Shown one piece after another: positions 28,059-36,897 of a stretch of 64,000 nucleotides of DNA; within the stretch, counting starts at the first letter, position 1, and each line of letters starts with the position of its first letter. The DNA lies in NCBI GenBank assembly GCA_938743325.2, contig OW568882.1, forward strand, positions 496,001-560,000, read 5' to 3'. The position numbers and the translations under genes were made by a program. Origin of the DNA: Pycnococcus provasolii (taxonomy: Eukaryota > Chlorophyta > Pseudoscourfieldiophyceae > Pseudoscourfieldiales > Pycnococcaceae). The notes beneath the pieces were generated by a model. That model was given only the letters and a program-made list of their open reading frames with translations, did not search any database and was not told the DNA's origin.

Positions 28059-29045
28059 TCACAAATCTTGCAACATAAATGGACCGGAGACGCCGCCGGG
28101 AGGCGCCTCGCCGTTGGCGTTGTAGCCCCAGCACGCGATTGAGCCGTCGCGACGCAGCGCGATGGAGTGATGGTAACCCGCTGCGATTGCGACGAAGTCG
28201 CCGTCGACGCCGGCGGGAGGCGCCTGGCCCTCGTCGTTGTCGCCCCAGCACGCGATGCTGCCGTCGCGTCGGATCGCCAGTGAGTGATACGAGCCCGCAG
28301 CGATCGCGACGAAGTCTCCCGCGACGCCGTCAGGAGGTGCCTGGCCGTCGTCGTTGTGTCCCCAACACGCGATGCTGCCGTCGCGTCGAAGAGCGAGCGA
28401 GTGATGCGCACCCGCGGCGATCGCAAAGAAGTCTCCCACGACGCCGGCGGGAGGTGCCTGCCCTTCGGCGTTGCGTCCCCAACACGCGATGCTGCCGTCG
28501 CGTCGAAGTGCGATGGAGTGAAATTCACCCGCGGCGATCGCGACGAAGTCTCCCACGACGCCATCAGGAGGTGCCTCGCCGTCGACGTTGCGTCCCCAGC
28601 ACGCGATGCTGCCGTCGCGTCGAAGCGCGATGGAGTGATAGTAACCCGCTGCGATCGCGACGAAGTCGCCCGCGACGCCGTCGGGAGGTGCCTGGTCAAA
28701 GTTGTTCTCGCCCCAGCACGCGATACTACCGTCGCGTTGAAGCGCGAGTGAGTGATGCGCACCCGCGGTAACTGCGACGAATTCGCCGTCGACGCCGGCA
28801 GGAGGTGCCTGGCCGTCGCAGTTCGATCCCCAGCACGCGATGCTTCCGTCGACTCGTAGCGCAAGCGAGTGAAAAAGACCTGCGGCAATCAGTCCAGAAG
28901 ATAGTCGCGCAATTCGAGTTCGCTCCCGTTCTTTGGCAAGACGTCGTTCTCTCTGCCAAGGCACGAATGCGAGCCTGAGCGCCTCGTACGCCAGCTCTCC
29001 CAAGTCACGGTGTGCGCCCACAACATCATCAACAGCTGCTGCCAT
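28059..29045 (-). CDS. Seven-repeat RCC1-like beta-propeller protein, copy A
   Basis: A 328-aa protein from ATG 29045. A helical N terminus (VGAHRDLGELAYEALRLAF) is followed by seven repeats of about 37 residues, each of the form AAG-x2-HS-h-AL-R-DGSIACWG-x-N. This is the RCC1/BNR-type pattern and predicts a seven-bladed propeller. The first and last blades differ slightly, as expected at closure. RCC1 proteins act as Ran exchange factors or scaffolds, but this short free-standing propeller lacks extra RCC1 domains, so its function is open. A close paralogue lies on the other strand at 55.4-56.6 kb, sharing coding sequence, 5' leader and about 130 bp of 3' sequence. It shares a divergent promoter with the GT29 gene, with a copy of the recurring motif between them. 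Confidence 0.85.
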   Translation of the reverse strand: MAAAVDDVVGAHRDLGELAYEALRLAFVPWQRERRLAKERERTRIARLSSGLIAAGLFHSLALRVDGSIACWGSNCDGQAPPAGVDGEFVAVTAGAHHSLALQRDGSIACWGENNFDQAPPDGVAGDFVAIAAGYYHSIALRRDGSIACWGRNVDGEAPPDGVVGDFVAIAAGEFHSIALRRDGSIACWGRNAEGQAPPAGVVGDFFAIAAGAHHSLALRRDGSIACWGHNDDGQAPPDGVAGDFVAIAAGSYHSLAIRRDGSIACWGDNDEGQAPPAGVDGDFVAIAAGYHHSIALRRDGSIACWGYNANGEAPPGGVSGPFMLQDL

Positions 29046-29176
29046 TGATTGGCGTCGAACTGAAGAGGGAGAAGAAAACGAAGCTGACTGAGAAAAACGA
29101 GGGAGCCTAAAGGTAAGCCAAAGGTAAGCAAGGGAAGCGTTTGTTTAGGGGTTAGGGCGAATGAAAAAAGGAACTT

Positions 29177-29190
29177 AAACCCCGAATTAG
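29177..29190. promoter_or_regulatory. AAACCCCGAATTAG motif between divergent genes
   Basis: Almost midway between the RCC1-like ATG (29045) and the GT29 ATG (29313). Confidence 0.5.
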
Positions 29191-29312
29191 AATGTTTGAC
29201 CTCCATTCCTCGGCGTCCATCAAATCAAGGTCCGAATATTCTTGCATTCTCGCGCGTGTTGGTTACGAGCGTCGTCGTCGTCGCGTGCGTGCGTGCGTGC
29301 GTGTCTGCTCAC

Positions 29313-31571
29313 ATGGGACCCATGGCTCCTTCCAAAGACTTCTTCTTCCTTACCGTCCTAATCTTCCTATGCAATATTCTCTCTCTTGGTGGTGGACTTG
29401 CGGCCTCTCCTTCCACTTCTAAAGGTAATCTGGCAGGTGGGTCATCTTCCTTTGGCACGTCCGCGAAAGCGTCGGCGTTCACTGCACTGCACGAAGAACA
29501 TAGACTGCCAGGATGGCTCGGCGAACGAACTGTCGAGTCACTTGGGGGACTCGCCGCGGCGTCCAAGGCGGCGGCCACGGCGGCGTCCATGGCGGCCGCG
29601 AAAGCGAGATCGCAGGACGTACACGAGGGGGTGGGCACCGCAATAGAAGACGCACACGCGCAGAGCTTGCAGACGGAGTTCAGAAGAGGGAGCTACCCCA
29701 CGCAAAAGACGGCGAACGGGGACACGAAACCCGTCTCAAGGAGCGCCATCAACGCGAGGCTGGAAGCACTCGCCGCCTTCTCCAAGGCACAGGCGAAGCA
29801 AATAGGAGGGGCCAAAGACCACGACAGCACACGAAAGCAGCTCGTCGGAAGTGCGCAGCAGATCAAGCAGCTCAACCTGTGGGCAAAGCGCGCGGCGCAG
29901 ACGCGCGAGCGACTCATGCCGAGGAAAACTTCCACCACAGCTGCGCCGAACACAACGCTCGCGTGGTTTCAGGGCTCGGACGGCGGCGTGGTTGCTGACG
30001 GCGTTTACGGAGGTGGCGACTCAGCCACGGCGGCGGTGCAGACAACCACCGCCACGTCGACGACCACCAAAAGCCCGAAGAAGAAGTCTCGGGAGGAAAA
30101 CAATGCATTTATGCGCTTCGTGGCGCAGAACGCAAGCTGGAGCACTGTCGAGGCGAGCGCCATCTTGCCAGCGTCGGCGGAACTCTTCATCACGCAGGAG
30201 TCGTTCCACATTGCAGCTGGCAAGCGAGCGAGCGAGCGGCTCGCGGGAGAGGCTAACGATGACAGTGCGCCTGACCCAGAGGACAGCACGGGCGACGGTG
30301 ACGGCGCCACGCCCTCGACGACGTCGCGCACGACGAGACGGGCAAGCCCGGTGAATGACTACACACTGCTCTACCGCGACGCGTACTCGCCATACAAGGC
30401 TGAGTACAAGTTCTCCTCCGACGTGTACCGCATGCTTCCATCGAAGGGCGGGCGTGCATTTCAGACGGATGGAACGTGTGCGGTGGTTGGAAATGGCGGC
30501 AGCTTGCTCAGGGGACCTGCGATGGGAAAGGAAATTGACGCGCACAAGCACGTATTTCGCATCAACCTCGCTCCTGTGACCAATTACGAGGAGCGCGTGG
30601 GACGACGCACGGACTTTGAGGTGGTCAACGCGAGGCATCTCGAGGACATGCTGTTTGGGCACATTCCGGGCAAGTTGATCATGAGCAATATTCGGTACCG
30701 CTTGCCTCATCGAACGCTAGGCTCTGGCGGGCGCAACTTCAAGACGGTGATGTTTGAGACAACCGTCGAACGGTTTCGCACCAAAGTTGTGCCGTTTCTT
30801 CTACAGCGCCGCGACTTCCGTCCGATGCTTATGCACCCAAGCGCAGTGGAGACGGCGGTTCGTGTGTGGCACCATGCGCGCGTTCTCATCGAAAACGAAC
30901 TTCTTGATGAGCAGGATGGGTCGTCACCAAGCAAGGATTCTGCTGAAGAAGCCTCTTCGGCTGAGGATGGAGACGGTGGCGTTGACGAGGATGGCCTCGT
31001 GAGAAGGCTCGCGAGAAGGCTTGTGAGAAGACTCATGGAAGAGGAGGAGGAGGAGGCAGTGGAGGAGGAGGTTGAGGAGGAGGAGGAGGAGAATGATGAG
31101 GAGGAGGTTGAGGAGGAGGTTGAGGCAAACGAGGAGGAAGTTGAGGAGGACGAAGTGGTGGCGACGGAAGAGGACATGGCGGCGGAGGAGGGGTCTCAGA
31201 TTGAGGCTGAGATGAATAAACATGACGGCGAAGGTGAGATTGAGACTGGGACTGAAGAGAAGGACGAAGGCCAGGACGACGAGGAGGATGAGGACGAAGA
31301 GGACGAGGAGCAAGACACGCCCACACCATCTAGTCCAAGGCACCTCTTCAACAAGAAGCCGATGAGCGGCCTTTTCGCCTTCTTTCTTGCGCTTCAGCTG
31401 TGCAAGGGTGGTGTTCATCTCTATGGATTCGAGGCATGGACTGGCGAAGGCAAGTATCACTACTTTGACGCTGAGGCTGGCTTTCAAGATCGGCACAGCT
31501 TCGACTTGGCAATCGAAGTGTTCAAACGCGTAGCGTCTACGCTGCGATCGCGCACAGTCACACTTCACTAG
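29313..31571 (+). CDS. GT29 sialyltransferase-family glycosyltransferase
   Basis: Type II Golgi glycosyltransferase of the CAZy GT29 family, whose members transfer sialic acid or, in plants, related acidic sugars. About 752 aa from ATG 29313; the frame extends to a TTG upstream. The N terminus is a signal anchor (FFFLTVLIFLCNILSL), followed by an Ala/Lys-rich stem. Sialylmotif L is clear (CAVVGNGGSLLRGPAMG, then HKHVFRINLAP), as are motif S (GLFAFFLALQLCKGGVHLYGF) and the terminal HYFD of motif VS. Between L and S lies an unusual insertion of about 140 residues that is mostly Glu/Asp (31030-31310). Donor and acceptor are unknown. Confidence 0.9.
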   Translation: MGPMAPSKDFFFLTVLIFLCNILSLGGGLAASPSTSKGNLAGGSSSFGTSAKASAFTALHEEHRLPGWLGERTVESLGGLAAASKAAATAASMAAAKARSQDVHEGVGTAIEDAHAQSLQTEFRRGSYPTQKTANGDTKPVSRSAINARLEALAAFSKAQAKQIGGAKDHDSTRKQLVGSAQQIKQLNLWAKRAAQTRERLMPRKTSTTAAPNTTLAWFQGSDGGVVADGVYGGGDSATAAVQTTTATSTTTKSPKKKSREENNAFMRFVAQNASWSTVEASAILPASAELFITQESFHIAAGKRASERLAGEANDDSAPDPEDSTGDGDGATPSTTSRTTRRASPVNDYTLLYRDAYSPYKAEYKFSSDVYRMLPSKGGRAFQTDGTCAVVGNGGSLLRGPAMGKEIDAHKHVFRINLAPVTNYEERVGRRTDFEVVNARHLEDMLFGHIPGKLIMSNIRYRLPHRTLGSGGRNFKTVMFETTVERFRTKVVPFLLQRRDFRPMLMHPSAVETAVRVWHHARVLIENELLDEQDGSSPSKDSAEEASSAEDGDGGVDEDGLVRRLARRLVRRLMEEEEEEAVEEEVEEEEEENDEEEVEEEVEANEEEVEEDEVVATEEDMAAEEGSQIEAEMNKHDGEGEIETGTEEKDEGQDDEEDEDEEDEEQDTPTPSSPRHLFNKKPMSGLFAFFLALQLCKGGVHLYGFEAWTGEGKYHYFDAEAGFQDRHSFDLAIEVFKRVASTLRSRTVTLH
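31030..31310 (+). repeat. GAG-rich low-complexity insertion in GT29
   Basis: Repeated GAGGAG/GAGGTT triplets encode a Glu-rich tract that interrupts the catalytic domain. Confidence 0.75.
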
Positions 31572-31712
31572 AACTTGATGTATTTGTGTAAATGAATTAA
31601 ATCAACTTGATTGTGTTCGTTACATGGGGTGGTGAATTCACCTTAGAAGAAGACCTTAAAGATAAAAAGGAAAAAAGAATGAAGCAATGCAACGCGAGGC
31701 AATTGCGCGCGC

Positions 31713-32516
31713 TTACTTCTTGAAGCCAGACAGGCTCGACAGGCCCGACAGCGCCGCGGGGAACACAGCGCTCACCGCGAAGAACGCCGCAGACGCAAGG
31801 AAGAAGTCCTCCTCGAAGTGAAGGCTGCTCGCGCCGAGCTCGAAGCCGAGCTGCTCGAGCGGGCCGCGGCCAGACACAGCCTCGATGAGCGTCGTCACGG
31901 CGAAGCCCGTCATGGCGAAGCGGCCGAGCAGGAGCTCGTTGTTCGTGTTGAAGCCGAACACGGGGCCCTCCTCCGCGAGGCCGAACACCTGGCGCCAGAA
32001 CTTCTCGCCATCCTTCGGCGAGTACAGGTTCTGCGCGTCCGCCGGGTACAGGTCGCGGAACGGCTGGCCGCCCGACGCGAAGCCCGTCGCGGCGAGCGCT
32101 CCAATCACGCCAATCTGAAGAAGGAGCAGGTCCTCCGTCTCCCACAGCTGCAGGCCGAGCTCGGAGTCGATCTGCGCGATGGCGCCCTTGCCCGTGAGGA
32201 AGTCCTCGACGATAAGCGCGGCGAAGCCGAGCATAGCAAGGCGTCCGCTGAAGAGCTCGTTCGCCTTCGTGAAGCCTCCGAACTGCACGCCGGCACCGAA
32301 GTTCTGCACGATGTCCGCGGGCTTCTTCTCCGCGATGGTACGCTTGAGCGTCCAGTTTCCGGAGTTGTTCGACTTGGTGACCTTCTTGGCCTTAGGCTTG
32401 GTGGCGGCCTTGAAGATCATGTTCGTGCGCGTGGCGTTGGCGGAGGCACGCAGGGGTGCGACGCCACGGACGGCGGAGGAGGTCTTGGAGCTGAGGAAGG
32501 ACGTGTTGGCAATCAT
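31713..32516 (-). CDS. PSBS: PsbS photoprotection protein, copy 3
   Basis: 267 aa from ATG 32516. The transit peptide (MIANTSFLSSKTSSAVRG) precedes the two PsbS repeats. Differences shared only with copy 4 are VEDFLTGKGAIAQIDSELG in repeat 1, YPADAQ in the stromal loop, LLGRFAMTG at helix 3 and a C-terminal SGFKK. The two pH-sensing glutamates (DSELG, FELG) are kept. At protein level it differs from copy 4 only near residue 4 (Asn versus Ser). Its 3' flank is unlike that of pair 1. A TGTAA in the shared 3' flank may be the polyadenylation signal. Confidence 0.92.
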   Translation of the reverse strand: MIANTSFLSSKTSSAVRGVAPLRASANATRTNMIFKAATKPKAKKVTKSNNSGNWTLKRTIAEKKPADIVQNFGAGVQFGGFTKANELFSGRLAMLGFAALIVEDFLTGKGAIAQIDSELGLQLWETEDLLLLQIGVIGALAATGFASGGQPFRDLYPADAQNLYSPKDGEKFWRQVFGLAEEGPVFGFNTNNELLLGRFAMTGFAVTTLIEAVSGRGPLEQLGFELGASSLHFEEDFFLASAAFFAVSAVFPAALSGLSSLSGFKK

Positions 32517-33452
32517 TGTAAGAGTTAGATGAAGAAAGTGAAGAATGAAGTTGGATGGGGGCGAGAAAGGGCACGGGGGGGGGCACACGCGTTTGCCGCG
32601 CGTGATTCTCGAGAGCCGAGTGACCTGAGAGCCACTTGTTTCGATTTTCTCCGTGCAATCTTTTCGCCGGTTTGTGGCTCGCACAGGTTGGTAAAGTGCG
32701 TACGATTTTATCTTTCTGGCGTGGTGGAATCCGACTGGACTTTTCGACTTTCGAGGGAATGATAGACTTGAGCGTGAAGTTTAAAGTTTATAATTTACCA
32801 AGCATCAAACGGTGCTCGATGCATCGTTGATTCGTTTCGTTGGAGAGTCCTTAAAGGTAGTCTAGCGACATCATGCATCGCTCGACCGAATATTCCTGCT
32901 CCGATCATTTACCAAGAGCCAAGAGGCGGAAATAACAGGCAATGAAATACCTGCCAATGGAGGACAATCATCGGCCAATAATCTTGACCAGGCTGCCAAT
33001 GGAGGAACCAATGGAGGAACGAGCCGGTTCCTTTTACACGCTCATCACGCCATGAGTTTGCTATATTATTTTGCCAACCATAACGCTTCTGCACCGACCC
33101 TTGAGGTCAGAGGAGAATACTGAAGGCTTGGCTCACAGACGAGTTCGATAGTGGACGGTCAATAAGCTAATCCTATCATTGGACGGTCAAACGCAAAAGG
33201 CCGCGTCGAGATAATTGGCCGAAGGGACGAGTCTCTGGAGGAGTCTCTGCAGCCACTCCTTGAAGATTTTACTTTCAAGGACAACAGCGCTGCAAGCCAC
33301 AGAACTTCAAAGAAAGTTGTCCTTTTCTGCTTTTTATCCCTCGGATACTTTTGAGCAAGCGCGTCTCCACCGCGTCTCCCCCCCACGTGCCCGGGCGGCC
33401 CTTTCTCGCCCCCATCCACTTTCATTCTTCACTTCAACTCTACTTAACATCC
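32517..33452. promoter_or_regulatory. Bidirectional promoter region of PsbS pair 2
   Basis: 936 bp between divergent ATGs. The centre holds several CCAAT boxes in the repeated word CCAATGGAGGA (near 32955, 32997 and 33009). GGACGGTCAA is also repeated twice, at about 33153 and 33181. No protein gene is supported. Confidence 0.55.
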
Positions 33453-34256
33453 ATGATTGCCTCCACGTCCTTCCTCAGCTCCAAGACCTCCTCCGCCGTC
33501 CGTGGCGTCGCGCCCCTGCGTGCCTCCGCCAACGCCACGCGCACGAACATGATCTTCAAGGCCGCCACCAAGCCTAAGGCCAAGAAGGTCACCAAGTCGA
33601 ACAACTCCGGAAACTGGACGCTCAAGCGTACCATCGCGGAGAAGAAGCCCGCGGACATCGTGCAGAACTTCGGTGCCGGCGTGCAGTTCGGAGGCTTCAC
33701 GAAGGCGAACGAGCTCTTCAGCGGACGTCTTGCTATGCTCGGCTTCGCCGCGCTTATCGTCGAGGACTTCCTCACGGGCAAGGGCGCCATCGCGCAGATC
33801 GACTCCGAGCTCGGCCTGCAGCTGTGGGAGACGGAGGACCTGCTCCTTCTTCAGATTGGCGTGATTGGAGCGCTCGCCGCGACGGGCTTCGCGTCGGGCG
33901 GCCAGCCGTTCCGCGACCTGTACCCGGCGGACGCGCAGAACCTGTACTCGCCGAAGGATGGCGAGAAGTTCTGGCGCCAGGTGTTCGGCCTCGCGGAGGA
34001 GGGCCCCGTGTTCGGCTTCAACACGAACAACGAGCTCCTGCTCGGCCGCTTCGCCATGACGGGCTTCGCCGTGACGACGCTCATCGAGGCTGTGTCTGGC
34101 CGCGGCCCGCTCGAGCAGCTCGGCTTCGAGCTCGGCGCGAGCAGCCTTCACTTCGAGGAGGACTTCTTCCTTGCGTCTGCGGCGTTCTTCGCCGTGAGCG
34201 CTGTGTTCCCCGCGGCGCTGTCGGGCCTGTCGAGCCTGTCTGGCTTCAAGAAGTAA
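33453..34256 (+). CDS. PSBS: PsbS photoprotection protein, copy 4
   Basis: 267 aa from ATG 33453, nearly identical to copy 3 in coding DNA, with the same pair-specific residues (IDSELG, YPADAQ, GRFAMTG, SGFKK). It diverges head-to-head from copy 3. Four-helix PsbS with both lumenal glutamates retained. The leader MIASTSFLSSKTSSAVRG is a plastid transit peptide. Two pairs of near-identical PsbS genes within 15 kb suggest strong dosage demand for quenching, with sequence kept alike by gene conversion between arms. Confidence 0.92.
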   Translation: MIASTSFLSSKTSSAVRGVAPLRASANATRTNMIFKAATKPKAKKVTKSNNSGNWTLKRTIAEKKPADIVQNFGAGVQFGGFTKANELFSGRLAMLGFAALIVEDFLTGKGAIAQIDSELGLQLWETEDLLLLQIGVIGALAATGFASGGQPFRDLYPADAQNLYSPKDGEKFWRQVFGLAEEGPVFGFNTNNELLLGRFAMTGFAVTTLIEAVSGRGPLEQLGFELGASSLHFEEDFFLASAAFFAVSAVFPAALSGLSSLSGFKK

Positions 34257-34726
34257 GCGCGCGCAATTGCCTCGCGTTGCATCGCTTCATTCGTTTTTCC
34301 TTTTAATTTTTAAGGTCTTCTTCTAAGGTGAATTCACCACCCCATGTAACGAACACAATCAAGTTGAGAAAAAATGATTTCACTTCATCTACATACGTTA
34401 CACGCACGTGAGATGGTATGTAATTACTCTTGTTCGCAACAACACACCGTGTCCCTGGTCGCGGACCGTCCGGGCTCACCACATCATACTGTATTTGTTG
34501 TCGATTCACCGACCGAGTTCGGTTCGCGTGAGTCAGCGTACAAGCATCTCCCCTAGCCTTGCGGTACCCTGTGCGTCTCTTATCCTCCTTAATAATAAAT
34601 AAATGCAAACACTTCCCACTTCCATGTATGTATTAGTTCCCCCAATCCAAACGTTGTCTTACATACAAGATGCTGACGGAGCCTTTATTACATGTAGTGT
34701 ACCTCTAACGAAAGTAAGTTACAGCC
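34257..34726. other. Intergenic
   Basis: The first 110 bp are the right 3' flank of the second PsbS repeat. The rest has no recognised feature. Confidence 0.45.
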
Positions 34727-36143
34727 TTAGAGGAGGACCACGGTGTCGTCCGGCAGTATGATTCTCTCGTCGTCGCCGTCCTGGTACCGGACCAGGTGCT
34801 CGTTCGTCTCCGGGTCGTACGACTCGAGCGCGCCGAAAAACCAGCAGCGCTCCACGTCCCACCAGCACTTGACGCGCCGGCCCACGAGGTCCTCCCCGCT
34901 CGGCGTCGCGACCGAGGCCTTCCGCGGGCGCCGCGGCTTCCGGGCGGGGGCGTCCGGGGTCGTCGGAGCCGCGCCCCCCTCCGCCGCCGGACCCGGCTCT
35001 TCCGCCCGCGGCGCCTCCGTGCCGCCCTCGGGCGGGTCGGCGGCGGCGGGTCCCGCCTCCTGGTCCTTCGGGAGGCGCGCGCGAGAGGCGCCCCCGCTCC
35101 CGCCGTCGCCTCTGCAGGTGGGCCGGAGCTGGTTTGGCGTGAAGCCCCCCGTGACGCCGACCCAGCCGCGGCACTTGTGCCTGTCTATGCGGCTGAGCCC
35201 TGCCAGCTTCGGGTCCTGGCACGCGCACGTGCCGGTGCACATGAAGCAGACCCAGTTCCCCTGGTGCTCCTCTATCCAGTCGTAAACCGTTTCGATGTCC
35301 TCCGCGCCTCTGATATGGAAGAGGCAGCGGCTGCAGAAGATGAGCGGGCACGTCGTGCACGCCATGGGGACGCTGAAGTTGCCCCGCCAGCTCGCGACGC
35401 ACTGCGTGCAGACGTGGCAGCTCTTGCGCCTCGGCAGCGGGTTGCCCTGCTCGTCGTGCGCCGTCGGGAGCTTGTACTCCTGGAACTCCGAGGCCCAGAC
35501 CCGCACCTTGGGCGCCCTCCCCGCCGCCTCATCCGGCGCCTCCCCCGGGGCGAACCCGGAGTTCTCAGCCGGGAGCCTCGCGGCCCTCGCGCTGCGCCGC
35601 GCCGGCCCAGGCGCCGCCGCCCCCGCGGGTGCCTTCCGCTTCCTAGCCCCCCCGCCAGCGGGTGGACGCGCGCCGCCCCTCCCCTGGTCCCCCCTTCTGC
35701 TGCATCGTCGCCGCGATGAACGCGAGGTTCAGCTCCGTCATGCGTTTGTGGTTCTCGGCGATGCGCTCAAGGCGCGCGCGCTCGTAGTCCGACAGGTGCG
35801 CCTCCGCCATCATCGCGCCCGCGAGCCCAATCGAGCCCCAGCGGGTTTCGCCAGGGGGTTTAGATGAGGTTGTTGTTGTTGTTCTCTTTGGTGATGAAAG
35901 AGGAACATTCACCGGAGTTTCGTCGAGATTCTTATCGTGACGACGACCACTGCGAGGAGACACATCACGTGTTTTCTTCTCATTCTCAGGTGTCTCTGCT
36001 CCTACTAAGAACGGCTGCTGATCTTGCTTCGACGACGGCGTCTTTGGGAGATTCCCCGAAAGCGAAATGGACTTCTTCTCAGACTCAGAGCCAGACTTCA
36101 AGAACAAGTGACGACCAGCAGATGAACGCGAAGGTTTCGTCAT
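34727..36143 (-). CDS. CDCA7-like zinc-finger protein with C-terminal Tudor-like domain
   Basis: One gene is most likely, although the sequence reads it in two frames. The first part (ATG 36143) is Ser/Lys-rich and ends in the helix SDYERARLERIAENHKRM, which commonly precedes CDCA7/zf-4CXXC_R1 zinc fingers. The second part carries the zinc finger: CHVCTQC, ACTTCPLIFCSRCLFH, ETVYDWIEE, NWVCFMCTGTCACQ. It then has an Ala/Pro/Gly-rich linker and a Tudor/Agenet-like module (GRRVKCWWDVERCWFFGALE, ending DDERIILPDD). The switch of frame falls near 35643-35700, in a GC-rich stretch with 6-7-base G runs. I infer a homopolymer indel in the assembly or a very short intron. CDCA7 proteins bind chromatin and aid nucleosome remodelling and DNA methylation. 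Confidence 0.75.
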
Positions 36144-36360
36144 GTCATAGACAGACGAAGAGACGACGACGATGACGATGACGATTGACGACGACGAGAC
36201 AACAACAAGGCCGTGATTGATGAGCAGACTGCTGATGAAGCGATCGATGACAAGCGATGATGGAAGGAGCCGGAGAAAAATATCGGGAAGAGGTCGGGCG
36301 AAATGGTCGGGGGAAAAGGTCGGGGAAAATGGTCGGGTCGTTCCGTGTTGTTCCGTAAGG
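36144..36360. other. Intergenic with GGTCGGG repeats
   Basis: Short GGTCGGGGAAAA-type repeats near 36277-36345, between the CDCA7-like gene and a foldback repeat. No gene. Confidence 0.4.
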
Positions 36361-36590
36361 TATGACATTTCCCCGAAAACATGACCGCCAAAGTTTTTCC
36401 CCCAAAGTTTGATTTTGCGACCAATTCGCCCCCTATGAGGTTAGGGCCCTCAAAAGTTTGATTTTGCGACCATTTCGCTGGTTACGGCCCAATGCAAACT
36501 TTTTCAACTTTTTTTTTGGTCGCGTCCGAAGGTCGAGAAATCAAACTTTGGAACTTTTGGCGGTCATGTTTTAGGGGAAATGTCATAGTT
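36361..36590. repeat. Foldback (palindromic) repeat of about 230 bp
   Basis: Arms of about 50 bp (TATGACATTTCCCCGAAAAC and, inverted, GTTTTAGGGGAAATGTCATA) flank a core with two direct copies of AAAGTTTGATTTTGCGACCA. This looks like a miniature non-autonomous element of the MITE/foldback type. Confidence 0.6.
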
Positions 36591-36602
36591 CTAAGGAGGC
36601 AT

Positions 36603-36615
36603 TTATTCGGGGTTA
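36603..36615. promoter_or_regulatory. TTATTCGGGGTTA motif upstream of chlB
   Basis: A single copy of the recurring motif, about 285 bp before the chlB ATG, just outside the foldback repeat. Confidence 0.45.
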
Positions 36616-36897
36616 CAGTAGGTATCGGGGAAGCGGAAGGGAGGGAAAAGGTTCTAACCCCTGATCTCGCCGGGATCTTATCCGATATTTATGTAAACTT
36701 AGTTTGCTCGTTTGGTTGAGGGAGGGGAGGGGGGTGCACTTTTTGCCCCACGGCCACCTGCTGGGGGAAAAAAGGGCACCCCGTCCCCGTCCCCGTCCCT
36801 GTTCTTTTTGTCCCCGTCCCCTGAGTCGGACAACAAGTGAGTCGGCACTCCCCACGCCCCCTGCACACGCGGTTACAAGAATACCCGGGTAACAAAC

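Larger units (their letters stand above)
31602..34367. repeat. Large inverted repeat holding PsbS pair 2
   Basis: The left arm, about 31602-32582, is the inverted copy of about 33385-34367, around a unique spacer of about 800 bp. Homology covers leaders, coding regions and about 110 bp of 3' sequence (shared TCAACTTGATTGTGTTCG at the outer ends). The arms are nearly identical in the coding part. Confidence 0.9.

Noticed and set aside
29196-29312. N-terminal extension of GT29 upstream of ATG 29313
   Set aside because: It begins at TTG, and the signal anchor follows the ATG directly, so the later start is preferred.
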